From Pseudonocardiales bacterium (GTDB taxonomy: Bacteria > Actinomycetota > Actinomycetes > Mycobacteriales > Pseudonocardiaceae), in assembly GCA_025465385.1 (NCBI GenBank), contig JAODNG010000467.1, positions 1 through 11,027 of the forward strand: 11,027 nt of DNA, written 5' to 3'. The notes below the pieces were generated by a model. That model worked only from the letters and a program-made list of their open reading frames with translations, was not told the DNA's origin and made no database searches. Positions 1 to 7,023 of the stretch are shown one piece after another. Made by a program: the position numbers and the translations under genes. The stretch's first letter is position 1; every line of letters begins with the position of its first letter.

Positions 1-2
1 CC

Positions 3-701
3 GGCCGCAGCGCTGCCGACTTGCACGAGCTGTTCCAAAGCCGATCGATGACCCCGGTGCCGCAGTCGGTGAGCTACCTCATTGACGATGTGGCCCGGCG
101 GCACGGGCGCCTGCGCGGTGGCGCCGCCGCCGCATTCCTGCGCTGCGACGACGCGGCGCTGCTCAGCGAGGTGCTGGCGCACCCGGTCGCCGCGCGCTGC
201 GGGCTGCGCCGGCTTGCTCCTACCGTGCTGATCAGCCCGTTGGCGCTGGCCGCGCTGCTCGACGAAGTACGCGGCGCCGGCTTCGTCCCGGTCGCTGAGG
301 GACCCGACGGCCAGGTGGTCGATCTGCGCGCCGGAGCTCGCCGGGCCAAGGCCCGCACCCAGCCGACCCGACGGGCCATCGTGCCACCCACCCCCTCGGC
401 GGAGCAGCTTGCCACCATGGTGGCGGCACTACGAACCGGCGATGCCGCGGCCACCACCCCCCGCGGGCTGGCAAAGGGTGCGGTGTCCACAGGTGACACA
501 CTGGAGCTACTGCAGGATGCCGCGCACGCCGGCAGTAACGTCTGCATCGGCTACGTCGACTCCCACGGGGTGGCGCGCCGGCGCATCGTGCGCCCAGTGA
601 GCGTAGGCGGCGGCGTCCTAGAAGGTTTCGACCGCTCAGCCGATGAACTGCGCCGCTTCCCCCTGCACCGCATCACCTCAGCAGCAGTCATGCACGACTG
701 A
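3..701 (+). CDS. Helicase-associated (XPB/Ssl2-like) domain protein, C-terminal part, truncated by the window edge
   Basis: Only the last 230 or so codons are present. The frame is open to the left edge, so the TTG at 21 is probably internal and not the start. The opening segment, with TPVPQSVSYLIDDVARRHGRLR, matches what I know of the C-terminal region of actinobacterial 'helicase-associated domain' proteins, which are usually 700-800 aa and often encoded near the DNA repair helicase XPB. A basic, proline-rich linker follows (roughly residues 100-125 of the visible part). The end resembles a WYL-like fold: VCIGYVDSHGVARRR, then RPVSVGGGVLEGFD, then RRFPLHRI. In related proteins such a domain is a ligand or nucleic-acid binding module. 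The role is presumably DNA repair or nucleic-acid handling in the cytoplasm. The gene converges on the peroxidase gene and looks functionally unrelated to the - strand genes. The family call is by recognition of motifs, not by a search. Confidence 0.75.
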   Translation, partial: GRSAADLHELFQSRSMTPVPQSVSYLIDDVARRHGRLRGGAAAAFLRCDDAALLSEVLAHPVAARCGLRRLAPTVLISPLALAALLDEVRGAGFVPVAEGPDGQVVDLRAGARRAKARTQPTRRAIVPPTPSAEQLATMVAALRTGDAAATTPRGLAKGAVSTGDTLELLQDAAHAGSNVCIGYVDSHGVARRRIVRPVSVGGGVLEGFDRSADELRRFPLHRITSAAVMHD

Positions 702-767
702 CCCGGCGTTGGCGGACCCGCTTGATCCGTCAGCCGCGCTCTCCCCCGGAGCAGGATTAGGGCTCGC

Positions 768-799
768 GGCTGAGCCCGCGATTGCCGGCGGGCTCAGTT
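768..799. terminator. GC-rich hairpin between convergent genes, likely bidirectional terminator
   Basis: CTGAGCCCGC at 770-779 pairs perfectly with GCGGGCTCAG at 788-797 across an 8-base loop. Two further G-T pairs extend the base. It lies between the helicase-associated gene ending at 701 (+) and the peroxidase gene ending at 926 (-), where a shared terminator is expected. There is no T tract on either side, which is common for actinobacterial hairpins. The remainder of the 702-925 spacer shows no convincing gene. Confidence 0.6.
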
Positions 800-925
800 C
801 GAGATGCTGGGGTTCAAATTCGCGGGGTAGGAGAGCGACAGGTCCGGCGTCTGGCCTGCCATGTCGTCCTGATCTTCCCGAGCACCATGCCGAGCGCTCC
901 GGCACGCCGCGTGGCGGCCACCGGG

Positions 926-2854
926 TCATGTCCCGGCCCCACGCCCGGTGGCCAGTGCCTCCTCGGGGATCGGCCACGGTGCGAACGCGTTGCGCACCGT
1001 GCGCAGCATCGGCGCGAGCGCGGGGTAGTGCCGCACGAGGACCGAGGACATGTCATTCGCGTCGATCCACGCCATGCCCTCCGGGGTGTAGACCTGCGGG
1101 GTGAAGTCGGTGGTGAAGAAGCGGTCGCTCTTGATCCTGCGCGATGCCATCAGGATGAAGATCCGGAACCCGGTGTCACTGAACCCGAACCCGGCCGGCG
1201 GCGGCTCGGCGAAGAGCCCGACCGTCAGGTCGACGTCCTCGATGGAGGCGTACACCGACCTCAGCTCGGCAGCCTTCTGCCGGTCATGGGTCAGCGCCTC
1301 GAACGACACGGCCTCAGGCAGCTGCAGCAGCCGCCGAAACTCGTTGTATCGCGGAACGCCTCGTTCCCGGGAGCGGAGCACATCGAGCGCGGCGAGATCG
1401 ATGACCATGCCGTCGCGGCGGCGGAAATGCTGCATGAACCGCGGGTGGTTGTGCAGGGTCACCGCGCCGGGATGGGCCGTACCGAGGGAGTAAAGCAGGT
1501 CCGAGGCGCCGACTCGCTGCAGCACCGGATGAGCGTTGAGCCCGGCACCGTCGAGGAATGCGAGTTGCTGGCGCCGGTGCGGGTCGGCCGTCGACCGGAG
1601 GTCGAACTCGTCGGGCACCAGCGGGTGCATGCGGTACACCGCGACGAACTCTTCGGTGACGGAGTACGGGACGTTGTGGTGGTCGGTCGGTGACCCGGGG
1701 ATGCCGCTGATGATCTCGCCGTCGCTCAGCCGCCCGAACAGGGTGCGCACCCGCTCCCCCGCGATGCCGAACCAATTGGTCCGCATCCCAATGCGCAGCG
1801 TGGGCTGGCCGAGGATCGCGGTCGTCCACTCAACCGTGTGGATCTTTGCAATCAGCGCGGCGACCACCAACCGGGCCTTGTCGAAGACCTGGTCGTCCGA
1901 CCAGGACGGGTATGCCGCGTGCAGCATGTCGCAGACCGTGTTGTGCTCGCGCATGAACAGCGTGTGCAGCAGTTCCAGGCCGAGCCACCAACCGTCCACC
2001 CCGCCCGAGCTCGCAAGCAGGACCGGGTCGACGTCTATGAGGCCGTCCGCGCCGATCGCGACCTTCCCGGGGCCCAGGGTGGATTTGCGGATGGCCTGCT
2101 GGAACTGCTCGGTGCTGCCATAGATCTGGGAGGCGTCCCACCAATGGGTCTCGGTGTTGACGAACGTCCGCGGCATCTCGCCGCTGGCATGGGGGTCACG
2201 GCGGGTGCGCGGCAGCAGGATCGGGTCGTTCGGCCAGTCGTCGCCCTCCGGGCGGGGGACCTGGAACGGCCGTTCGGGATCGGTGCCGTGGCTGAACCAG
2301 TCCCGGGTCTCGAACTGCAGCCACGCAGCGGCGATCACGTTGAGGGTGGTGGCGGGAATCATCTGCGGTCCCCGCGCAAGTAGCATCCGGCTGACGACCC
2401 GCGGGTTGGGTGTCATGAGCCGCTCGCCGTCCTCCGGCTCGGTGAACCGCAGGGGCACATTGCGGCCGAACCGGGTGCCCGCCATCCCCATGGCGGGGAC
2501 GGACAGGTCGTTGTAAGCGCCGTCCACCGTGCGCGACACCAGATACCGGGCCGCGGGCTCGGGGTCGAGCTTCGGCAACGATTCCGCGTCATTGGTGTCG
2601 AACAGGTTGAGCGCGCGCAGGTTGTCGCGGATGCCCTTGAGCAGCCCGAGCGACACTATGGTCGGGAACCGGTCCCAGCGCCACCGGCGGTCAATCGCCT
2701 CGGCCACCTTCACGAACAATCGGTGGACGGTGGACCGTGGCAAGCGCGCCCCCCGGGCCCCGCTGCATGGGGGACTGCTAGGTGGTTTCATGCCGGTACC
2801 CGCCGCTGCTGCTTCAAAAGGGGTAGTGGTCGTGGACTCCATTAAAATCGCCAT
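926..2854 (-). CDS. Alpha-dioxygenase/cyclooxygenase-like heme peroxidase
   Basis: This 642-aa protein belongs to the animal heme peroxidase superfamily, on the branch of plant pathogen-induced alpha-dioxygenases and bacterial relatives, which typically oxygenate fatty acids. Supporting motifs in order are DGAYNDLS..MGMAGTRFGRNV (about 111-133), WLQFETRDWFSHG (178-190), THWWDASQIYGS (236-247), ELLHTLFMREHN (294-305), YRMHPLVPDEFDL (407-419), and SDRFFTTDF (576-584). Tyr407 and His410 fit the catalytic Tyr and proximal heme His of the YxxH motif in COX and alpha-DOX. In plant alpha-DOX the distal His lies in QFMxHDW; here that residue is Arg184, which could mean altered chemistry. No signal peptide is evident. 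The ATG at 2854 is used here; an in-frame ATG at 2842 (Met5) has GGGATGG eight bases upstream and may be the true start. Residues 1-40 are low complexity. It is the last - strand gene, 583 bases below the lipoxygenase-like gene. Family call is firm; substrate is unknown. Confidence 0.88.
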   Translation of the reverse strand: MAILMESTTTTPFEAAAAGTGMKPPSSPPCSGARGARLPRSTVHRLFVKVAEAIDRRWRWDRFPTIVSLGLLKGIRDNLRALNLFDTNDAESLPKLDPEPAARYLVSRTVDGAYNDLSVPAMGMAGTRFGRNVPLRFTEPEDGERLMTPNPRVVSRMLLARGPQMIPATTLNVIAAAWLQFETRDWFSHGTDPERPFQVPRPEGDDWPNDPILLPRTRRDPHASGEMPRTFVNTETHWWDASQIYGSTEQFQQAIRKSTLGPGKVAIGADGLIDVDPVLLASSGGVDGWWLGLELLHTLFMREHNTVCDMLHAAYPSWSDDQVFDKARLVVAALIAKIHTVEWTTAILGQPTLRIGMRTNWFGIAGERVRTLFGRLSDGEIISGIPGSPTDHHNVPYSVTEEFVAVYRMHPLVPDEFDLRSTADPHRRQQLAFLDGAGLNAHPVLQRVGASDLLYSLGTAHPGAVTLHNHPRFMQHFRRRDGMVIDLAALDVLRSRERGVPRYNEFRRLLQLPEAVSFEALTHDRQKAAELRSVYASIEDVDLTVGLFAEPPPAGFGFSDTGFRIFILMASRRIKSDRFFTTDFTPQVYTPEGMAWIDANDMSSVLVRHYPALAPMLRTVRNAFAPWPIPEEALATGRGAGT

Positions 2855-3437
2855 CCCAAAGTCGGCTCAGACCGTGCACTACAACTGAGTTCGTTGCCCG
2901 GCTGTCTGATACACCCCTGCGTTGTCAACTTGTTGGGTGTCGAGAGTGGTGCACACCTCGGAGCCGTGCTGTGATCTACTCGGGCGCCTCGCGGCCGCAG
3001 TTTCCGCAACTCCACGGAACCTCGCTGGTCACTCCTTGGCCGCGACCGACGTTAGGTGGATTGCGGCTGCGCGCGTGACAGGTCAAGCGCCGACGGCAGA
3101 GCGCAGGGTTACAACCGCATTGGTGTCGATCAGCCTCAGCTACCCTCTCCACCGACGAGAACGGGCCCAAGAATTCTTCAAGCTTTTGGTGCGGATCACG
3201 TTCGTTATCCGAAGCCGATTGGACACGTCGGCTTCCAAGGTCCCAGGGAAGTTCTGCGCCAGGGCGCAGCGCAAGGAGCTGCACCGGAGCGGGACTCATA
3301 GGCTTGGAGCGATCGCGACCGTCGTCGGGTCTGATGCCATATCCCTTCCTTCGCTGGGTGGGTTCGCCGGATACGCCGACCTAGCGGGCAGATGAGGCGG
3401 CCAGCGCCAGCTAGTGCGCGGTGTGGCGAGCACCGCA
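2855..3437. other. 583-base gene-poor spacer upstream of the peroxidase gene
   Basis: No convincing gene is visible. Open frames exist on both strands (for example 2922-3395 + and 2976-3299 -), but none resembles a family I know, none has a good ribosome binding site, and they overlap each other. The right-hand part near the lipoxygenase-like stop may act as its terminator. The left part should hold the peroxidase promoter. A TTGACA is present on the - strand (2928-2923), but I see no well-spaced -10 element behind it. The stretch could be a decayed gene or a long leader. Confidence 0.5.
3418..3436 (-). terminator. Possible weak terminator hairpin just after the lipoxygenase-like gene
   Basis: GCGGTG (3418-3423) and CACCGC (3431-3436) can pair across a 7-base loop. 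The structure begins immediately after the TGA of the lipoxygenase-like gene at 3438. The stem is only six base pairs and there is no T tract, so it is a weak candidate. Confidence 0.3.
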
Positions 3438-4946
3438 TCAGCCGTTCACGCTCAACTCGAGGATCTTTGGAGAGGTCTTCCAACAGGCAGCATCCTCGGT
3501 TTCGAGACTCGCTTGCAGAGCAGCCAATTCGGCGAGGAAGCGGCTGAAGGCGGCGGAACCGGCAGCATCCAGTGCTAGATAGGAGAGATCCTGCAGGAGT
3601 GGCGCTCGACTCACGTTGCAGATGAAGTTGAAGTTCACGAGCCGCTGGTATACATCGATCGGTTCCCGGCGACCATCCTCATAGACTCGCGCAGGCTGCA
3701 CGTGCGTCCACAGCTGGTAGTCCCACAGTCCCGACCCGATGACGTCATGTTCCACCGTTCCTGCGTAAATGTAGGCGGCAATGAACCGCGCAACCCCTTC
3801 GATTGTGAACTTGTCGCCTAACAATCGGTCGACACCACCGGGCACGAGACGGTTCAGTTCGTTGACCCATTCCCGGATCTGAGCATCTTCTTGGAGGTCT
3901 TGGTCGGAGCTGTAGTACAAATTGAGGTAACGGTAAGTGTGAGAAAGGATCACGTCTAGGTGCGCTAGACGGTTCTCGAGCGCCGGGACGTCGAACTCAC
4001 TTTTAATGATCCCACGACGATCTACGTCGATCGATAGGTCAATCACACGAATGTCGTATTGCTCATAAGTATCCGCGATGAGCTTGCAAAGTCCGGCATG
4101 GGTGAAGCTGAATATCTCTTCGAGATCACCGCCCTTCATCATAAACAGCTCGGTGATGATCTCGTTCGAGTATTGAGTTCCCCACACGTGCGGCCAGACG
4201 AGGCGCCGTACGGGGTGGTTCGCCGCTAGGGTGTTCCGGGTGGCTACCGCGAACTGGGCCACCAGTGCCAGATGGATGCCGTTGAAGTGGCGGACCAGAG
4301 ACAGGTGGGTCGTCGCCGCGCAAAGAGCGATCTTCTGCGCTAGCTGCCACTCCGGATCCGTCGGGGTGCACCGACCCAGCTCACAGTCAATCTCGACGGG
4401 TACCAGGCGCCGGGCGGCCTCATCAACTACGAATAGCACCCGAACGCCGAGCGTCCGGAGTCCGGGGTGGCACTCGTAGCGGCCCAGCTCGCGCAGGTCC
4501 CACTCATAACCACCTTCGGGAGCACGCTGTAGATAGCAGAAATATGGTCCTGCCACAGCCAGATATCCGAGGTCGATCGGACCTTGATACTCCTCGGGTA
4601 GGACGGGGGCGGGAAAGCACTTTTGGTGCATGTCGCCATAGGCGCGAGCAATCGCTATCGCAGGGTCAGCGTCAATCGAAGCAAGATTAGGCTCCTTGGG
4701 AGGAAAAACACGATAGAGTAGCGCCTCAACCTTGCAGAAAATGAGCCGAGCCCGCTCGGTTTCGTCTGCCGGAATATGATCGGCGACGAATATATTCGAG
4801 ATAGGAATAGACGGGTACCTCTGCACGAGGGGAATACGTCGTATCTTGCACGCAGTGTCTGTAGGTATCGGGACACGCCGTGGTTTGCTGAAATGAAACT
4901 TTTGAACAAGGAGCCAATTCCAAAAAAGGCTCTTCAGTTTCCACAT
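3438..4946 (-). CDS. Compact atypical lipoxygenase-like protein
   Basis: From the chosen start this is a 502-aa protein of the lipoxygenase fold without an N-terminal PLAT/beta-barrel domain. Lipoxygenases insert O2 into polyunsaturated acyl chains. Evidence: LGYLAVAGP (127-134), where lipoxygenases have a similar LAGPNP element; PEWQLAQK (198-205), matching the W..AK lead-in to the iron helix; His214, His220 and His225; AVATRNTLAANHPVRRLVWPH (233-253), matching the ATxRxLSxxHPxxxLLxPH signature; and His400 in EHDVIG, matching the third ligand motif HAAVN. Oddities: the usual Asn ligand is Gly404, the protein ends in ...SVNG and not in Ile, and His214 is one residue out of register with the first ligand. 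The frame stays open upstream to an ATG at 5180, but those 78 residues look non-coding, while the ATG at 4946 has GGAGGGG eight bases before it. The 5' third is AT-richer than the neighbours. Activity may differ from classical lipoxygenase. Confidence 0.72.
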   Translation of the reverse strand: MWKLKSLFWNWLLVQKFHFSKPRRVPIPTDTACKIRRIPLVQRYPSIPISNIFVADHIPADETERARLIFCKVEALLYRVFPPKEPNLASIDADPAIAIARAYGDMHQKCFPAPVLPEEYQGPIDLGYLAVAGPYFCYLQRAPEGGYEWDLRELGRYECHPGLRTLGVRVLFVVDEAARRLVPVEIDCELGRCTPTDPEWQLAQKIALCAATTHLSLVRHFNGIHLALVAQFAVATRNTLAANHPVRRLVWPHVWGTQYSNEIITELFMMKGGDLEEIFSFTHAGLCKLIADTYEQYDIRVIDLSIDVDRRGIIKSEFDVPALENRLAHLDVILSHTYRYLNLYYSSDQDLQEDAQIREWVNELNRLVPGGVDRLLGDKFTIEGVARFIAAYIYAGTVEHDVIGSGLWDYQLWTHVQPARVYEDGRREPIDVYQRLVNFNFICNVSRAPLLQDLSYLALDAAGSAAFSRFLAELAALQASLETEDAACWKTSPKILELSVNG

Positions 4947-5193
4947 GAGACAAACCCCTCCATTTCCCCGACTCCATCTAAGCCAAACCAGGTTGGCCAG
5001 GCTGGGCCTCGAGTCAGCCCAGCGGTGTGACAGAGATCGATTCGCGTCCAGTCGCGCTAACAAGTAGGAGGACGAGCACCGCCCGGTAAATACGCCATCG
5101 CCGGCCCGATCGGGTGTACTTGTGGCGAGTGGGAGGCCCGGCGGCAGCGACCACGCACCCTCGGTTAAGCCCCTCATCATTGCGGAGCTCCGG
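4947..5193. other. 247-base spacer between the amidotransferase and lipoxygenase-like genes
   Basis: There is no gene here apart from the spurious upstream extension of the lipoxygenase-like frame. Two short perfect palindromes are present, CGGAGCTCCG at 5183-5192, touching the amidotransferase stop codon, and CCCGATCGGG at 5105-5114. Neither has a loop, so neither is a convincing terminator; either could be a protein-binding site or chance. The spacing allows a separate promoter for the lipoxygenase-like gene, though I cannot identify one with confidence. Confidence 0.4.
4955..4961 (-). promoter_or_regulatory. Strong ribosome binding site fixing the lipoxygenase-like start
   Basis: On the - strand GGAGGGG (4961 down to 4955) sits eight bases before the ATG at 4946-4944. 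This is the best Shine-Dalgarno in the window and favours that ATG over the upstream in-frame ATG at 5180, which would add 78 residues unlike any lipoxygenase N-terminus I know. Confidence 0.8.
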
Positions 5194-7023
5194 TCAGGAG
5201 AGTCGAAGCTCGGGGCAGTAGCTGTCCAGCCAGACGCTCAGATCGAGGGTCCGTTCGATGCCGTTGCGGACGTCGGTGGGCATGGTGGTCGGATCCTGCT
5301 GCGCGGCGGCGTCTACCCAGCGGCGGTTGACCAGCTCCAACACCGGGTCGTCTGTCGCGAGCAGCTCCTTGACCTGCTGCTGCAGGGCACTGGCGTAGAG
5401 GGGGTCTTGGGTCGACGGATAGGGGCTTTTCACCCGCTGCAGCACGGACTGAGGTAGCAGGTCAGTGGCTGCGGCGCGGAGCAGGCTTTTCTCCCTGCCG
5501 TCGAAGGTCTTGAGCGACCACGGGGTGTTGTAGACGTACTCGACGAGTCGGTGGTCGCAAAACGGCACCCGGACCTCCAGACCGACTGCCATGCTCATCC
5601 GGTCCTTGCGGTCCAGTAGTAGCCGTACGAACCGGGTCAGGTGCAGATAGCAGATCACCCGCATCCGCCGCTCGTGCTCGGTCTCGCCGTCGGCGGTCTC
5701 GACCTCGGCAACCGCACTGGCGTAGCGATCGCGGATGTAGCTGGGCAGGTCGAGGGCTGCGGTGAGGTCGGCGTTGAGCGAGTCAGGCGCCTGCGTGCGC
5801 AGGCGGGCCAGATAGGCGATCCAGGGAAAGGTGTCCGCGGCCTGCACCTCGGGCTGGTGGAACCAGCGGTACCCGCCGAAGACCTCGTCGGCTGCTTCTC
5901 CGGACAGGGCAACCGTGGAGTGCCCGCGGATGGCTTTGAACAGCAAGTACAGCGAAGCGTCCATGTCGCCAAGACCGCCGGTGATACCCCGCGCGGTGAC
6001 CACCGCCTGCCGCACCGCCGGATCGGCCAGTGTGGTGGGGCCGAGCACGATGTCTTGGTGCCGGGCGTCGACGTGGGTGGCGACCTCGTGCGCGTAGGGG
6101 GTGTCCGGGGTGGCCCGCATGTCATCGGGCATGAATTTCTCGGTCTGCCCGACGAAGTCGACCGCGAAGCTACGGACCTGCTCACCGAGCTGGGCGGCGG
6201 CGAGCGCGGTGAGCATGCTGGAGTCCAGACCGCCGGAGAGCAGCATGCAGCGCGGCACGTCGGCGACCAGTTGGCGGGCCACGATGTCGTCGAGCAGGGA
6301 GCGGACGGTGGCGACGGTCGTCTGCTGGTCGTCGGTGTGCGCACGGGTTTGCAGCGTCCAGTAGCGGTGTTCCCGGATTCCCGAGCGGTCGACGGTGACT
6401 ACGGTGCCCGGGAGCACCTCGCGCATCCCACACCACACCGCGTGGCCAGGCGTCTTAATAACGCTGAATAGTTCACGCAAACCGTCCAGGTCGACCGCAC
6501 GGTCCGCCATCGGATTGGCCAGGATCGCCTTGGGCTCCGAGCCGAACAGCACCCCATCGGTGGTAGGGAACAAGTAAAAAGGTTTGATACCCATCCGGTC
6601 GCGGATCATGACGAGCTTGTCGACCCTGGTGTCCCAGATAGCGAAGGCGTACATGCCGTTGAGTCGTTCAGCGACGGCTTCCTCCCATTCCAGGTATCCG
6701 CGCAACACCACTTCGGTGTCACTCCGGGTCCGGAACCGATGGCCCCGGCGGCGCAGCTCACCGCGGAGCTCGGTGAAGTTATAAGCCTCCCCGCTATAGG
6801 TGATCGTCACCGCGCCGTCGGCGGTGCACACTGACATAGGCTGGGCGCCTCCCTCAATATCGATCACTGCCAGTCTGCGGTGACCCAGCGCCGCATGCCG
6901 ATCAAGCCAGCTGCCCTCGGCGTCCGGCCCTCGACACGCCATGGTCGCTGTCATCGCGTCGAGGTCCGCCTGGTGCCGAGTCAGATTTCGATCGAAGGAG
7001 ATCCAGCCGGTGATTCCACACAT
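5194..7023 (-). CDS. asnB: Asparagine synthase (glutamine-hydrolysing) / AsnB-type amidotransferase
   Basis: This 609-aa cytoplasmic enzyme has both AsnB domains. The N-terminal class II glutaminase domain has the catalytic Cys2 after the initiator Met (MCGITGW), RGPD at 31-34, HRRLAVID at 48-55, SGEAYNF at 77-83 (the usual NGE with Asn replaced by Ser, which I recall as common in actinobacterial homologues) and SDTEVVLRGY at 101-110. The C-terminal synthetase domain has the ATP PP-loop SGGLDSS at 263-269 and a later SGEAADEVFGGY motif. It should therefore hydrolyse glutamine and use the ammonia with ATP to amidate a carboxylate, classically aspartate. Because Cys2 is intact it is not a lasso-peptide cyclase-type relative. 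The ATG at 7023 is preceded by AGAGGA at seven bases. It lies 318 bases below the SARP-type regulator and 247 above the lipoxygenase-like gene. Ordinary asparagine synthesis and tailoring of a specialised metabolite are both possible. Confidence 0.92.
   Translation of the reverse strand: MCGITGWISFDRNLTRHQADLDAMTATMACRGPDAEGSWLDRHAALGHRRLAVIDIEGGAQPMSVCTADGAVTITYSGEAYNFTELRGELRRRGHRFRTRSDTEVVLRGYLEWEEAVAERLNGMYAFAIWDTRVDKLVMIRDRMGIKPFYLFPTTDGVLFGSEPKAILANPMADRAVDLDGLRELFSVIKTPGHAVWCGMREVLPGTVVTVDRSGIREHRYWTLQTRAHTDDQQTTVATVRSLLDDIVARQLVADVPRCMLLSGGLDSSMLTALAAAQLGEQVRSFAVDFVGQTEKFMPDDMRATPDTPYAHEVATHVDARHQDIVLGPTTLADPAVRQAVVTARGITGGLGDMDASLYLLFKAIRGHSTVALSGEAADEVFGGYRWFHQPEVQAADTFPWIAYLARLRTQAPDSLNADLTAALDLPSYIRDRYASAVAEVETADGETEHERRMRVICYLHLTRFVRLLLDRKDRMSMAVGLEVRVPFCDHRLVEYVYNTPWSLKTFDGREKSLLRAAATDLLPQSVLQRVKSPYPSTQDPLYASALQQQVKELLATDDPVLELVNRRWVDAAAQQDPTTMPTDVRNGIERTLDLSVWLDSYCPELRLS

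Noticed and set aside
801..850. GGTTCAAAT resembling a tRNA T-loop, considered as a tRNA 3' end or attachment site
   Set aside because: The flanking bases do not form a five-base T stem, and no anticodon or D arm can be folded upstream. The stretch next to it is better explained by the terminator hairpin.
782..1693. 303-codon open frame on the + strand
   Set aside because: It lies antisense to the peroxidase gene, shows no known motif, and its length is expected in GC-rich DNA opposite a biased coding frame.
2922..3395. 157-codon + frame and overlapping - frames in the gene-poor spacer
   Set aside because: They overlap each other, lack convincing ribosome binding sites and resemble no known family.
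5194..7023. Possibility that the AsnB-like enzyme is a lasso-peptide cyclase or beta-lactam synthetase
   Set aside because: The glutaminase Cys2 and the glutamine-binding motifs are intact, which those derivatives usually lack. No lasso precursor, RRE protein or protease gene is seen.
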